From UBA1723 sp045629285 (GTDB lineage Bacteria; Bacteroidota; Bacteroidia; Bacteroidales; Paludibacteraceae), in NCBI GenBank assembly GCA_045629285.1, contig JAZQQY010000029.1, forward strand, positions 62,001 to 126,000: a DNA stretch of 64,000 nt, in the 5' to 3' direction. This document shows, piece by piece, positions 36,976 through 46,484 of this stretch; the first letter of the stretch is position 1, and every line of letters starts with the position of its first letter. The translations under genes and the position numbers were made by a program. The notes beneath the pieces are model-generated. The model had not been told where the DNA came from, ran no database searches, and was given only the letters and a program-made list of their open reading frames with translations.

Positions 36976-37788
36976 TCAATCATTAATCAACTCTACCGTT
37001 TCCAGATCATAAGGCACCTCTACCCTACCCGAGAATCCAAGTTTTGCTTCGGCTGTATATCTCTCTTTTCTCGTCTCTAAAGTTTTCTCCTCTGTATGGT
37101 AAAGCAGAATATTCTTCACTCCCAGTGTCGACGCGATCTCGCCAGCATCCTTCGCAGTACTATGATGCTTCTCGTAGGGATGGAATCTTTCACGGTCGTC
37201 GTACAAGCAGAAAGCCTCGCAAAGCATCCAGTCGACTCCCTTGACGTAGTCGGCACAAGCCTCGTTATACGGTTCATCTCCAAGGCACGCGACCTTCAAA
37301 TCGCCATACTCCATACGATAGCCAAACTGCTCCAATTTTGTGCTGTGGATAGAGAAGGCAGTGAAGCGGCCTCCAATAGTTTCAAACGACTCCCCGTCGC
37401 CTACTTCATGAATCAAAATACCGTTTCCAATCTCCTTTGCTATCTTATTTGGCAACATTTCAGTCGCCATCATCTTCAATAGGCCACACAAGTGCGAATG
37501 GCTATAAATATGTAGAATTCCTCTATATTCTCCACGTTTGATGGCAGTAGACACCATACGAATGAGCCAAAGTGCTCCAAGAAGGTGGTCGGTGTGGGCA
37601 TGAGTGAGAAACATTGCGTTTATACTGCGGTAGTCGATGCCTGCTTTCTCAAGCTGAACAAGCACTCCGTTTCCACCACCGGCATCAGTAAGAAGATTGC
37701 CCTCCTCAGTTGAAATAACGAAACAAGTGTTATAGCATTTTGTCACAGTTGCATTGCCTGTGCCCAACATTGTAATTTTTGCTTTCAT
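36976..37788 (-). CDS. MBL-fold metallohydrolase (RNase Z-like)
   Basis: The product has 270 residues from ATG 37788; an ATG six codons upstream (37806) is also possible. It has the metallo-beta-lactamase motif THAHTDHLLG (HxHxDH) near residues 62-71, later metal-binding residues in CLGDEP and KHHSTAKDAGEIA, and the LLYHTEEK end. The arrangement resembles RNase Z and related hydrolases, but it lacks the long flexible exosite arm of true RNase Z, so the substrate is uncertain. No signal peptide. Confidence 0.82.
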   Translation of the reverse strand: MKAKITMLGTGNATVTKCYNTCFVISTEEGNLLTDAGGGNGVLVQLEKAGIDYRSINAMFLTHAHTDHLLGALWLIRMVSTAIKRGEYRGILHIYSHSHLCGLLKMMATEMLPNKIAKEIGNGILIHEVGDGESFETIGGRFTAFSIHSTKLEQFGYRMEYGDLKVACLGDEPYNEACADYVKGVDWMLCEAFCLYDDRERFHPYEKHHSTAKDAGEIASTLGVKNILLYHTEEKTLETRKERYTAEAKLGFSGRVEVPYDLETVELIND

Positions 37789-37850
37789 TATATTTGGTCC
37801 TTTCATTTGTTTTCTCGTCGCAAAATTAACAAAATAATGGAAAATAATTA

Positions 37851-37871
37851 TTACCTGTTACCTATTACCTC
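37851..37871. repeat. heptanucleotide tandem repeat (TTACCTN)
   Basis: Three 7-bp units, TTACCTG, TTACCTA, TTACCTC, in the gap upstream of the MBL-fold gene. Short but exact in period. Confidence 0.6.
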
Positions 37872-37956
37872 CACGCGTCTGAGGGGAACGTGAGACTACT
37901 GCTGAGTTGGACGGTTGACACAGTCAATTGTTTTGAATCAATTATTGATTCTTACA

Positions 37957-37992
37957 TAAAAAAAGGGAACGACCCAATTCTGAATCGTTCCC
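37957..37992 (-). terminator. terminator after 38015-39448
   Basis: GGGAACGA (37965-37972) pairs with TCGTTCCC (37985-37992) across a 12-nt loop; on the minus strand a run of eight or so T follows. It lies 23 bp past the stop codon. Confidence 0.88.
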
Positions 37993-38014
37993 CACAATAT
38001 TTTGGAAAGCCAAA

Positions 38015-39448
38015 TTACTTTCTAACAACTACCTTAGAAGCGATCTGACCCTCATCGTTCTTAACAATGATAACTACAGCCTTATCCTCCTTGGAAGCCT
38101 TGCGGCCCTCCATATTGAAAGCAGCAACCAACTCTCCGTTTAGGACAACGATATCTCCGTTCTCATCTACATAAGCAACGATATCGAATGAATTTGCATC
38201 AAACTGATTTACTGCATCAGAAGGCTTGTTAGCAGAGAACTGAATTTCGTCTACCAAGTAACCAGCCAAACCAGACTCAAAGATCAAATCAAACGACTTA
38301 GCTCCAGCAGGAACATTAACCTCGCTCTCAAACTTAGTCCAGATCATCTTGATTGTATCTTTAGCCAAATCAATGACATCACCGTTATCGAACTTCAACT
38401 TGATTGGAAGATCAGCTACAGAGAACTCATCATAGCTGGCATCCTGCCACAATTTCTTCTCATTCTTATGCTTTTTGATGATCATCTGAGAGAAGATCTT
38501 GTCAGCACCGTCGGGAATCTGAATGCCAGGGAATGTGATAGCGTCACGACCTGTCTCAACCTGCAAAGCGTGAAGAATCTCATCATCAATGTATCCAGAA
38601 CCATCCTGATCTTTTATAGAATCTGGCAAGAAATCACGGAATGCAGTTAAAGCTGCCATACCTTCGTCCATATAGTATTCAACATCTTTCTCTGTCAACA
38701 CAGGATTGATTCCACCAACGTATGAAACCTTCTTTCCTGTACCCTCAGGACCTGAGATATCGTTTTTCTCGTTATAGAACTCTCCCAAACCGTATCCATC
38801 AAAGTTTTCTGCATAGAAAGGCTTACCTTCCTTTAGCGAGATCAACGCCAAGTTCTTAACGTATGGGAACTCTGTTAGATCACCGTCTGTATACTCACGA
38901 GCGTAAGTGAAGTGCATACCGAAAATCTTACCCAAAGTTGATGGAGAATAGATATACTTATAAGTTGTGATCCACTTATCAGCCTCACCCCACTTTGCAT
39001 CAATGAAACTGTAAGCCTCAGCGTGAGTTACATTATTATTCTTCAACAAAGACTGTGAAGTTGCGAAACCGAACATCCACAATGGTTTGTTACCTTCCTT
39101 TACATAAATTTTAGTTCCTGTATGCGACTCTGGAATCTTATATTCCAACATCAATACATAGTTAGTAGACAAATCCAACTGATTCTTTTCGTCAAGAATC
39201 AAACGAACATCCAAGAAATCCTTAGAGATCTGCTTGTAAACAACCAAGTTCTCTCCGTCAACAACTGTGTCTTTCAATTCGTTTGGAATCTTTTCACCCA
39301 AATCATTTGGATCATACTCCATGATTTGTGCAATGTTGTCTGTTAGCTTACCATCCTTGATAATCCAATATGCATTTTCCATAGAGTACTCGGCAAATGC
39401 AGAAAGGGATGCCATCAAAGAAACAATAGAGAATAATAGTTTCTTCAT
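38015..39448 (-). CDS. exported protein of unknown function with C-terminal tail
   Basis: The product has 477 residues with a signal peptide (MKKLLFSIVSLMASLSAFA). The body is beta-rich and acidic; I recognise no enzyme motif. Paired stretches such as LDLSTNYVLMLEYKIPES and FDLIFESGLAGYLVDEIQF look like jelly-roll carbohydrate-binding strands. The tail FNMEGRKASKEDKAVVIIV...KVVVRK resembles the Bacteroidales secretion tail. It follows the GH5 gene on the same strand after a hairpin and may be a partner binding protein; that is inference from position only. Confidence 0.65.
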   Translation of the reverse strand: MKKLLFSIVSLMASLSAFAEYSMENAYWIIKDGKLTDNIAQIMEYDPNDLGEKIPNELKDTVVDGENLVVYKQISKDFLDVRLILDEKNQLDLSTNYVLMLEYKIPESHTGTKIYVKEGNKPLWMFGFATSQSLLKNNNVTHAEAYSFIDAKWGEADKWITTYKYIYSPSTLGKIFGMHFTYAREYTDGDLTEFPYVKNLALISLKEGKPFYAENFDGYGLGEFYNEKNDISGPEGTGKKVSYVGGINPVLTEKDVEYYMDEGMAALTAFRDFLPDSIKDQDGSGYIDDEILHALQVETGRDAITFPGIQIPDGADKIFSQMIIKKHKNEKKLWQDASYDEFSVADLPIKLKFDNGDVIDLAKDTIKMIWTKFESEVNVPAGAKSFDLIFESGLAGYLVDEIQFSANKPSDAVNQFDANSFDIVAYVDENGDIVVLNGELVAAFNMEGRKASKEDKAVVIIVKNDEGQIASKVVVRK

Positions 39449-39484
39449 CGTAATCAGTAATTTTTTTTGTTAATTTTTAATAAT

Positions 39485-39522
39485 AGCAGCCAAAACTGGC
39501 TTTTAGTCCAATTTTGGCTGCT
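39485..39522 (-). terminator. hairpin between GH5 gene and downstream gene
   Basis: AGCAGCCAAAA (39485-39495) pairs with TTTTGGCTGCT (39512-39522), an 11-bp perfect stem with a 16-nt loop. The following minus-strand sequence is only moderately T-rich, so it may be a leaky terminator or a processing/stability hairpin that sets the ratio of the two transcripts. Confidence 0.65.
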
Positions 39523-39552
39523 TTGTAAGGTTATATAATCAATTGATTATTT

Positions 39553-41463
39553 TTACTTTACAATCAACTTCTGAGTTGTAGCGTTAGTCTCGCCAACAAC
39601 TGAAACGAAATAAATACCAGAATTTGCATTCAAGTTGATAGATGCAGTTGAGTTAGCCTCTACATTCGCAGAGTAAACAACAGCTCCAAGAGAGTTAACA
39701 ACCTTTACAGTTGCATCCTCGAATACAGTAACATTGAATACACCACCCTCAGCTGGATTTGGAGCGATCACAGGATCGTTAGCTACTAGCTCATCAACTG
39801 CAGAATTATCCTTACCCTTGATCTTGAATGAACCCATACCTGAGAATGAAGTCATGAATGCGAATGTCAACTTGTGCTCACCAGCCTCAGCGAAGTGCAA
39901 TCTGTGCTTGATATTTGTGTTATAAGCATTTGATGGAACTACCCAATCCCAAATGTTATAGTCACCATTCTCATCACCACCCTTGCAAGTCTGCAAGTAC
40001 AATGCCTGGAACTCTGTATCATCACCGTTCTCAGTTACCAAACCTGGCTTACCGTCAACTGCGATAGCAAATGTATTGTAATCCTTGTGGTCACAAGCCA
40101 ATACCTCAAATTCGTAGTCTCCAGCCTTCTTTACATCAATTGTGTAAGTGATCCACTCTCCGTTACCAATGTAACCCAATGTCTTGTAAGCGTTCGCCTT
40201 ATCGTTCTTATCAGAGTAACCGATATCGAAGAAATCACCAGGACGGAAGCCATCCTTACCAGCATCACCTGCATTACATGGCATCTCGTTGTTCTTGTTG
40301 TTACCTGGACATGCCCAATCCTCATCATAATCGAAGTAAGCATTATCCTGACCACCCTTGTCGTACTTACCTAGATCAAGGATGAAATCTGTCTTTCCGT
40401 CGAACACCTGTACCTCGTAAGCCTCTGGCTTGCAAGATGTACGAACATCACCCTTCTTCAACTGGTCTTTGATGTAGTTACCTGCCTCTGAAAAGCTTAG
40501 GTTGTTGTAACCACCACCTGTGAAAGTACCAGATGTCTCACCCTTATCAGCCCAGCTCCAGTTAGCCCAGCTGACAACCTGACCACCTAGGTTCTGACCG
40601 TTTGCAACCTGAATCATGTGATCAGCAGCCTTCGTATCGATAGCACCGTCACCTGTATATGTTGAAAGACCCCACTCAGTAATGAAAACTGGAACGAATG
40701 CTGTTGCTGCTGAGAAGATACCAAGATATCTCTGCTGGTTTGCAGCATAGTGGTGGAAGCTGTACATCAACTGCAAATCCTTGAAGCTATCCTTCTTCTG
40801 GATAGGATCCTGGAATGCAACTGTTACATCCTGGTCCCACTGAGGAGTACCAACCATTACGATAGCATCAGGACAGTTCTGAGCAATTGTTGGAAGTACA
40901 TTATCTGCATACTTCTTAACCCACTCCCATACATTATGGAATGCTGCTGGAGCACCGTCAACGTCCTGGTTAGGCTCGTTACAGATCTCCCACAATACGT
41001 GCTTGTAACCCTTCTGCTTTACATAAGATGTCATTTCGCTGAAGAAATCGTTGTAACCTGAGTAACCTGATGCATTTGGATTACCTGGAGTCAAAACGTG
41101 CCAGTCAACCAAGCAGTACATATTCAACTCTGCTGTCCAATCGATACAATCCTTAACCCATGCCTTGTTAACACCTTCACCCTCAGTGATGTACATTGCG
41201 ATACGAGCAAGGTTTGCACCCTGATCCTTCATCTTCTGGAAGTCACTCTTCTCATCGAAACAGTGCTTGAACCAAGAACCGTGAGTAGACCAACCTCTCA
41301 ACTGAATAGGCTCACCCTTCTCATTTGACAACTGGTTGCCAACAAGCTTTAGCTTACCCCACTCATCAACATACTTATTGCTGCCTGGATTACTAGAGTA
41401 ATCAAAGGCGAAAGACTGCATGCAAAGCATCGCAGCTGACACTAAAGTAAATAGTTTCTTCAT
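39553..41463 (-). CDS. secreted GH5 endoglucanase with CBM-like domain and T9SS sorting tail
   Basis: The product has 636 residues from ATG 41463 (MKKLFTLVSAAMLCMQSFA signal). The GH5 domain (~25-330) shows RGWSTHGSW, ARIAMYI, the acid/base in WEICNEPNQ (Glu163) and the nucleophile in VFITEWGLST (Glu263). Enzymes of this type hydrolyse beta-1,4-glucan. Residues ~360-540 contain GYIGNGEWITYTIDVKKAG, a CBM6/CBM35-like beta-sandwich. The last ~70 residues (APNPAEGGVFNVTVFED ... NSGIYFVSVVGETNATTQKL) are a type A T9SS sorting domain, so the enzyme should be displayed on or released from the cell surface. Confidence 0.93.
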   Translation of the reverse strand: MKKLFTLVSAAMLCMQSFAFDYSSNPGSNKYVDEWGKLKLVGNQLSNEKGEPIQLRGWSTHGSWFKHCFDEKSDFQKMKDQGANLARIAMYITEGEGVNKAWVKDCIDWTAELNMYCLVDWHVLTPGNPNASGYSGYNDFFSEMTSYVKQKGYKHVLWEICNEPNQDVDGAPAAFHNVWEWVKKYADNVLPTIAQNCPDAIVMVGTPQWDQDVTVAFQDPIQKKDSFKDLQLMYSFHHYAANQQRYLGIFSAATAFVPVFITEWGLSTYTGDGAIDTKAADHMIQVANGQNLGGQVVSWANWSWADKGETSGTFTGGGYNNLSFSEAGNYIKDQLKKGDVRTSCKPEAYEVQVFDGKTDFILDLGKYDKGGQDNAYFDYDEDWACPGNNKNNEMPCNAGDAGKDGFRPGDFFDIGYSDKNDKANAYKTLGYIGNGEWITYTIDVKKAGDYEFEVLACDHKDYNTFAIAVDGKPGLVTENGDDTEFQALYLQTCKGGDENGDYNIWDWVVPSNAYNTNIKHRLHFAEAGEHKLTFAFMTSFSGMGSFKIKGKDNSAVDELVANDPVIAPNPAEGGVFNVTVFEDATVKVVNSLGAVVYSANVEANSTASINLNANSGIYFVSVVGETNATTQKLIVK

Positions 41464-41637
41464 ATTTGATATTTTAGAACTAACAATCACATGTAGTTAT
41501 TAAAATTTCTCTTCTTATAAACAGTACAGTTTTTCACGTCGTTTATGTTAAGAGAGCCCAAATATAGATATAATATTTCAAATCAAGATAAAAAAACAAA
41601 TAATTATGTGTTTTCAAGCAAGATTTGGGGAAATAAT

Positions 41638-41668
41638 AAAAAAAGGAGACGTGAATATTCACGTCTCC
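41638..41668 (-). terminator. terminator after 41695-44037
   Basis: A perfect 24-bp palindrome at 41645-41668 (half-site GGAGACGTGAAT) is followed on the minus strand by a T run. It lies 27 bp past the stop codon. Confidence 0.88.
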
Positions 41669-41694
41669 ACATAATTAATTTATCAGTCTATTTC

Positions 41695-44037
41695 TTACCA
41701 GCGATTGCTACTTCCTGAACTAAGTTGAGTCAACGAGCTTGAAGAGATTGTTGTCTTCTCCTTAAACTGATTTTCAAACAAATCAAAATCGACGTTGGAT
41801 GTAGTTGTGTAGAACGAGTAACCATTCAACGATGATCCGTATGCGAAAAGGATTTTCGACAACGCTACTGGCACCTTGCACGCTGCAATCACATCTCCTG
41901 ATGAGTTTGCAACACACAATGTAGCTCCTGCAGACACTGAACATGATGTGTTGGTGATTGAGTTAGCACATGTCGGCTTCACATCCTGATTCCACATTCC
42001 TGCGCTGCTTGGCCCGAGAACCAACAATGTACCACCTGTATGCTTCTGATAACAGCTGTTGCCATCTCCGGCGTCGATTGGTGATGATCCGCACGCAATC
42101 ACAAGGCCACCAGTCATCTCAATACTTCCGTTTGAGTCCAAGCAATCGTGATCTCCGGAAGACGAGCAAGCCCACATCTGTCCACCTGTGATTCTCAACA
42201 TTCCTGAATTGTCTGTTGTTACGTTCAAACAGTCGTCTGTTGTTGTGATGTGGAGATAACCTCCGTTGATATAGATATTAGCGCCTTCAAGTCCTTCATA
42301 AGCGCTCTTCACTCTGATAGTTCCATTGTTGATTGTCAAATCTCCCTCAGCATGAATTGCGTCATCAGATGTGTCGACGGTAAGATTTCCTCCTTCGACC
42401 ACTAAATTTGAATTGGCGTGGAATGCGTCATCCTTGGCATCCACAACGATTGTTCCACTGTTGACTGTGATATTTTCTCCGACAAATGCCTTCGGATTTC
42501 CTGCGTATTTATTTGAGTTTCCATCACTCATTCCTCCGCCAAAACCACCAGGTCGGTTGCTTGATGATGATGAAGAAGATGATGATGTCGCTGTTCCATT
42601 AGTTGTGACATTAATAGTCAAAACTGAATTGTCAGCCTTCTTTGCTCCGATTTCCAAATCAGCGTCGGATTTAACACCCTTCGCTCCGTTTGAAGTTGTC
42701 AAAGTGATTTCTCCAGCAGTCAAATAGACATTATTGCCTTTGATGCAACGACCTTCAGTATAGTCAGTGGAAGTTTTGGATGATGATCCTCCCCAACCAC
42801 CAAATCCACCTGTATTGCCAGTAGAGGTTGTGGTTGTGGCACCAGTATAGTAGCCACCATCATTGGTAATCTTCACCACTCCACCCTGAATAGTAACGTC
42901 GCCATCAGCGGTGATTCCTTTCGACGCAATTGCATTCTTGCCAAGTGTGAAGTCGATTTTACCATTGTTCATCACCACACCCTTATCTGTCTTGATTGCA
43001 GCAGAATATGAGGTGTCACCGTCGGCAATAAGAGAAGTGCCATCGATACTCATTATAATCTCACCACCAGCGATTTCAATATCTGCAAGTGACGTTTTCA
43101 TTCCCTTTGATGCGGCTCCAGTCATAGTGATATCAACCTTTCCTCCTTTCACTACGATAGATGAATCTGATTTCAAAGCCTTAACATCGTCGGCAGACGA
43201 ATTGAAAACAAAATCTCCGTTTTCAATCAAGATTGATTCAGAAGCGTCGACACCATCACCGGATACGCCTGAGATATTCAATTTTCCGCCATACATCTGC
43301 AAGCCATCACTGTTCAAGCCATCTCCCTGCGAAGAGATGATATTGACTGTGCCGGCATAAAATTCCGTCTTCTTTGAAGAATTAATTGCATGCTTTGTGT
43401 TTCCGGATATGTTTAGTTCACCGTCGCCACCCAATTCTCCAAATTTCAACTTCGACTTTGCATAGATGCATCCTTTATAAGAAGAGGCCTGAGCGTCGGA
43501 AAGTTTAGACGAACCCTTCAACTCCACATTAGTGGCATACGATTCTCCATCAGAACCAAGATTGATCACGATTGGCGACGACGACTTGCTTGACAACGAA
43601 AGATTGTCCATCACAAGAGTAAAGGCTCTGTCGGGAGTGATTGAGAAGGATCCATCTGTGGAAGATCCCGAAAGATAATAGACTACGCCCTTCTTGTCCT
43701 GTGCCGACGAGAATGAAATATTGGCTCCATCAGCAGAGTAAGAAATCTTATCATATATATAGTCATTGACAGTGACCTTATCTCCGTCGAAAGTGACAAA
43801 AATAGTGTCCGACTTGCTTACGTCCAACGAAAAATCAGCATACGATATTTCTGGCACCTTGATCTCCTTGTCTACGTTGCCAGATATATGCATCACACCG
43901 TCGACAAACTTAATAAGGCTGATATCCTCGATATTAAAAGATTCAGACGAACCCTCAAGATAGATATTCATCTTATCCTGAGCAAACGACATCAAAGCAG
44001 CGAGTGAAGCTGCTGACAAAATCAAACGTTTTTTCAT
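41695..44037 (-). CDS. Cthe_2159-like (DUF4353) carbohydrate-binding beta-helix protein
   Basis: The product has 780 residues with a signal peptide (ending LMSFAQ). Most of the chain (~180-690) is a right-handed beta-helix built from short repeated units with IxIxGGxxxI/GDxxI patterns (ILIENGDFVFNSSADDV, DLTINNGTIRVKSAYEG, GYLHITTTDDCLNV). This is the Cthe_2159/DUF4353 fold, for which polygalacturonate binding is known in Clostridium. A Ser-rich stretch (TSSSSSSSSS) and Gly-rich loops interrupt it near 490-515. The ATG overlaps the TGA of the upstream T9SS-tail gene (ATGA), indicating translational coupling. Confidence 0.85.
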   Translation of the reverse strand: MKKRLILSAASLAALMSFAQDKMNIYLEGSSESFNIEDISLIKFVDGVMHISGNVDKEIKVPEISYADFSLDVSKSDTIFVTFDGDKVTVNDYIYDKISYSADGANISFSSAQDKKGVVYYLSGSSTDGSFSITPDRAFTLVMDNLSLSSKSSSPIVINLGSDGESYATNVELKGSSKLSDAQASSYKGCIYAKSKLKFGELGGDGELNISGNTKHAINSSKKTEFYAGTVNIISSQGDGLNSDGLQMYGGKLNISGVSGDGVDASESILIENGDFVFNSSADDVKALKSDSSIVVKGGKVDITMTGAASKGMKTSLADIEIAGGEIIMSIDGTSLIADGDTSYSAAIKTDKGVVMNNGKIDFTLGKNAIASKGITADGDVTIQGGVVKITNDGGYYTGATTTTSTGNTGGFGGWGGSSSKTSTDYTEGRCIKGNNVYLTAGEITLTTSNGAKGVKSDADLEIGAKKADNSVLTINVTTNGTATSSSSSSSSSNRPGGFGGGMSDGNSNKYAGNPKAFVGENITVNSGTIVVDAKDDAFHANSNLVVEGGNLTVDTSDDAIHAEGDLTINNGTIRVKSAYEGLEGANIYINGGYLHITTTDDCLNVTTDNSGMLRITGGQMWACSSSGDHDCLDSNGSIEMTGGLVIACGSSPIDAGDGNSCYQKHTGGTLLVLGPSSAGMWNQDVKPTCANSITNTSCSVSAGATLCVANSSGDVIAACKVPVALSKILFAYGSSLNGYSFYTTTSNVDFDLFENQFKEKTTISSSSLTQLSSGSSNRW

Positions 44038-44507
44038 AGCTTCTCGATTTTAAATGTTGAACCTCCGATTTTCACCCAATAGATGCCAGCAGCCAAACCA
44101 CGGACATCAACCTCACCTTTCTGCGACACCTTCTGGGATAGCATTACCCTACCGTCGGCAGAAAGAATCAGAACATCCTCAATTTCGTCGACCTCAACCA
44201 TCAAGATTTCAGCTACAGGATTAGGATAGACACTCAACCTCTCATCCGAAATCTGGTTGACATCAGAAAAATCCACGTTGGAGAAACTCAATTTCTCCAC
44301 ATCCTTAAGATCAATCTTCTGGATTTCATCAGTTCCATTTTTCTGGATCAACATACTACGGTTGGAGAAAGACACCCCACCCGTCTCATCAAGCGTGAAC
44401 GATTTTTCTTCACCGCTTTTCAATTCCGTCGTCACCGTCGTGACTGTTTTCGCAGACAAGCCACTGCAGAGAATACAGAACGCTGCAATAAAATTAAATT
44501 TACCCAT
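44034..44507 (-). CDS. small exported protein with T9SS type A sorting domain
   Basis: The product has 157 residues with a signal peptide (ending LCSGLSAK). A short mature region (KTVTTVTTELKSGEEKSF) is followed by the sorting tail VYPNPVAEILMVEVDE ... LSADGRVMLSQK ... AAGIYWVKIGG. There is little else, so the mature protein is mostly a T9SS tail. Its TGA overlaps the ATG of the DUF4353 gene by 4 bp. The N-terminal half of the downstream protein also has an SFNIEDISLIKF stretch like its KIDLKDVEKLSFSN, suggesting shared ancestry of this small domain. Confidence 0.8.
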   Translation of the reverse strand: MGKFNFIAAFCILCSGLSAKTVTTVTTELKSGEEKSFTLDETGGVSFSNRSMLIQKNGTDEIQKIDLKDVEKLSFSNVDFSDVNQISDERLSVYPNPVAEILMVEVDEIEDVLILSADGRVMLSQKVSQKGEVDVRGLAAGIYWVKIGGSTFKIEKL

Positions 44508-44775
44508 AACCTACCTATTAAAATTATTACGTTTATGTCATTTTATCTGTCCTAAATGTCAGATTAGCATGGCAAATCTAAGAAAAAATATCAAAAAAAT
44601 GCAACACACCACAATACATTTGGGAAAATATTCATATACTTTTTGTACTTTTTTACCACTTTGGAATACAAAAGATCAAACTAAGAAAAATGAATATTAT
44701 GCATTTATAAAAACGTAAAAACGGCAAATGCGTAAAAATTGGCATAATAGCACCTATTCATAAACAATAATTTAT

Positions 44776-44783
44776 TATCTTTG
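44776..44783 (+). promoter_or_regulatory. -7 element for glycyl-tRNA synthetase
   Basis: TATCTTTG, a full match to TAnnTTTG, 39 bp upstream of the ATG at 44823. A -33 TTG is present only at nonstandard spacing (about 35 bp upstream). Confidence 0.5.
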
Positions 44784-44822
44784 CCCGGTAAAACGATAAA
44801 ATTTTAATACATTATAAAGACT

Positions 44823-46373
44823 ATGGCTTCACAGGAAGATGCATTCAAAGCATTAGTTTCGCACTGTAAGGAGTACGGTTTTGTATTCCCATCAAGTGAG
44901 ATTTATGGAGGTTTGGCAGCTGTTTACGACTACGGTCAGAACGGTGTAGAGTTGAAGAACAACATCAAGAAATACTGGTGGGACAGCATGACATTGCTAC
45001 ACCAGAATATTGTAGGTATCGATGCTGCAATCTTTATGGAGCCAACTACATGGAAGGCTTCTGGTCACGTTGACGCATTCAACGACCCATTGATCGACAA
45101 CCGTGATTCAAAGAAGAGATATAGAGCTGACGTTCTAATCGAGGATCAGATCGCTAAATACGAGGATAAAATCAACAAGGAGGTTGAGAAGGCAGCTAAG
45201 AAGTTTGGTGACGCTTTCGACAAGGAACAGTTCCTTTCAACTAACCCACGAGTTAAGGAGTACACAGAGAAGAAGGATGCTCTTCACGAGCGTTTCGCTA
45301 AGGCTCTTAACGACAACAACCTTGACGAGCTAAAGCAGATTATCCTTGACGAGGAGATCGTTTGTCCTATCTCAGGAACAAGAAACTGGACTGACGTTAA
45401 GCAGTTCAACCTAATGTTCAAGACTCAGATCGGAGCTTCAGCAGACAACACAATGGACGTTTACCTACGTCCTGAGACTTGCCAGGGTATCTTCACTAAC
45501 TTCTTGAACGTACAGAAGACTGGCCGTATGAAGATTCCTTTCGGTATTGCACAGATCGGTAAGGCATTCCGTAACGAGATCGTCGCTCGTCAGTTCATCT
45601 TCCGTATGCGTGAGTTTGAGCAGATGGAGATGCAGTTCTTCTGCAAGCCAGGCACAGAGATGGAGTGGTTCAAGCACTGGAAGAATTTCCGTTTGAAGTG
45701 GCATAGAGCTCTTGGTCTAGGAGATCAGAAGTACCGTTACCACGATCATGACAAGTTGGCTCACTACGCTAACGCAGCTACAGATATCGAGTTCGAGATG
45801 CCATTCGGATTCAAGGAGGTTGAGGGTATCCACTCTCGTACTAACTGGGATTTGAGCCGTCACGGACAGTTCTCAGGAAAGAAGCTTGAGTACTTCGATC
45901 CAGAAGACAACAAGTCTTACATTCCTTACGTAATCGAGACTTCTATCGGTGTTGACCGTATGTTCTTGTCAGTTCTTGCTGGTTCATACAAGGAAGAGGT
46001 TGTCAAGGAAGGTGACACTCGTGTCGTACTTAATTTGCCAGCAGCTTTGGCTCCTGTCAAGTGTGCAGTTCTTCCTCTGTTGAAGAAGGACGGTCTACCA
46101 GAGAAGGCACAGCAGATCATGAACGAGTTGAAGTTCGACTTCCGTTGCGCTTACGAGGAGAAGGATACAATCGGTAAGAGATACCGTCGTCAGGACGCTA
46201 TCGGTACTCCATTCTGTATCACAGTTGACCACCAGACTCTAGAGGACAACACAGTGACAGTTCGTTACCGCGACACTATGGAGCAGGAGCGTATCAGTGT
46301 AGATGCTCTTCACAGCAAGATCGCTGAAGCAGTTTCTATGAGAAATCTTTACAAGAAAATGATGCAGGACTGA
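44823..46373 (+). CDS. glyS: glycyl-tRNA synthetase (single-chain, alpha2 type)
   Basis: The product has 516 residues. SSEIYGGLAAVYDYGQNG is the class II GlyRS opening; LRPETCQGIFTNF, RMREFEQMEMQFF and ETSIGVDRMFLS are catalytic motifs 1-3; the anticodon-binding domain (PVKCAVLPLLKKDG ... GTPFCITVDHQ) closes the protein. It charges tRNA-Gly. The homodimeric, eukaryote/archaeal-like form is usual in Bacteroidetes. Codon use is biased to frequently used codons, as in a highly expressed gene. Confidence 0.98.
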   Translation: MASQEDAFKALVSHCKEYGFVFPSSEIYGGLAAVYDYGQNGVELKNNIKKYWWDSMTLLHQNIVGIDAAIFMEPTTWKASGHVDAFNDPLIDNRDSKKRYRADVLIEDQIAKYEDKINKEVEKAAKKFGDAFDKEQFLSTNPRVKEYTEKKDALHERFAKALNDNNLDELKQIILDEEIVCPISGTRNWTDVKQFNLMFKTQIGASADNTMDVYLRPETCQGIFTNFLNVQKTGRMKIPFGIAQIGKAFRNEIVARQFIFRMREFEQMEMQFFCKPGTEMEWFKHWKNFRLKWHRALGLGDQKYRYHDHDKLAHYANAATDIEFEMPFGFKEVEGIHSRTNWDLSRHGQFSGKKLEYFDPEDNKSYIPYVIETSIGVDRMFLSVLAGSYKEEVVKEGDTRVVLNLPAALAPVKCAVLPLLKKDGLPEKAQQIMNELKFDFRCAYEEKDTIGKRYRRQDAIGTPFCITVDHQTLEDNTVTVRYRDTMEQERISVDALHSKIAEAVSMRNLYKKMMQD

Positions 46374-46388
46374 TCGTCCGCTAAATAT

Positions 46389-46418
46389 GCCTTGGCACGT
46401 GAGTGCCAAGGCTTTTTT
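46389..46418 (+). terminator. terminator after glyS
   Basis: GCCTTGGCAC (46389-46398) pairs with GTGCCAAGGC (46403-46412), loop GTGA, followed by six T. A strong intrinsic terminator 16 bp after the stop codon. Confidence 0.95.
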
Positions 46419-46484
46419 CAAAAACCTAAAATTCAAGACGACACATTCGTCTTATCTCATAAATTAGTCCTTAAATTCAAACAA

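Noticed and set aside
37935..37951. GAATCAAT/ATTGATTC palindrome near the MBL-fold gene
   Set aside because: Short, AT-rich and isolated; it adds nothing beyond the clear terminator next to it.
42371..43360. Long plus-strand frames opposite the DUF4353 gene
   Set aside because: They arise from the repetitive codon pattern of the minus-strand beta-helix gene and show no domain signatures.
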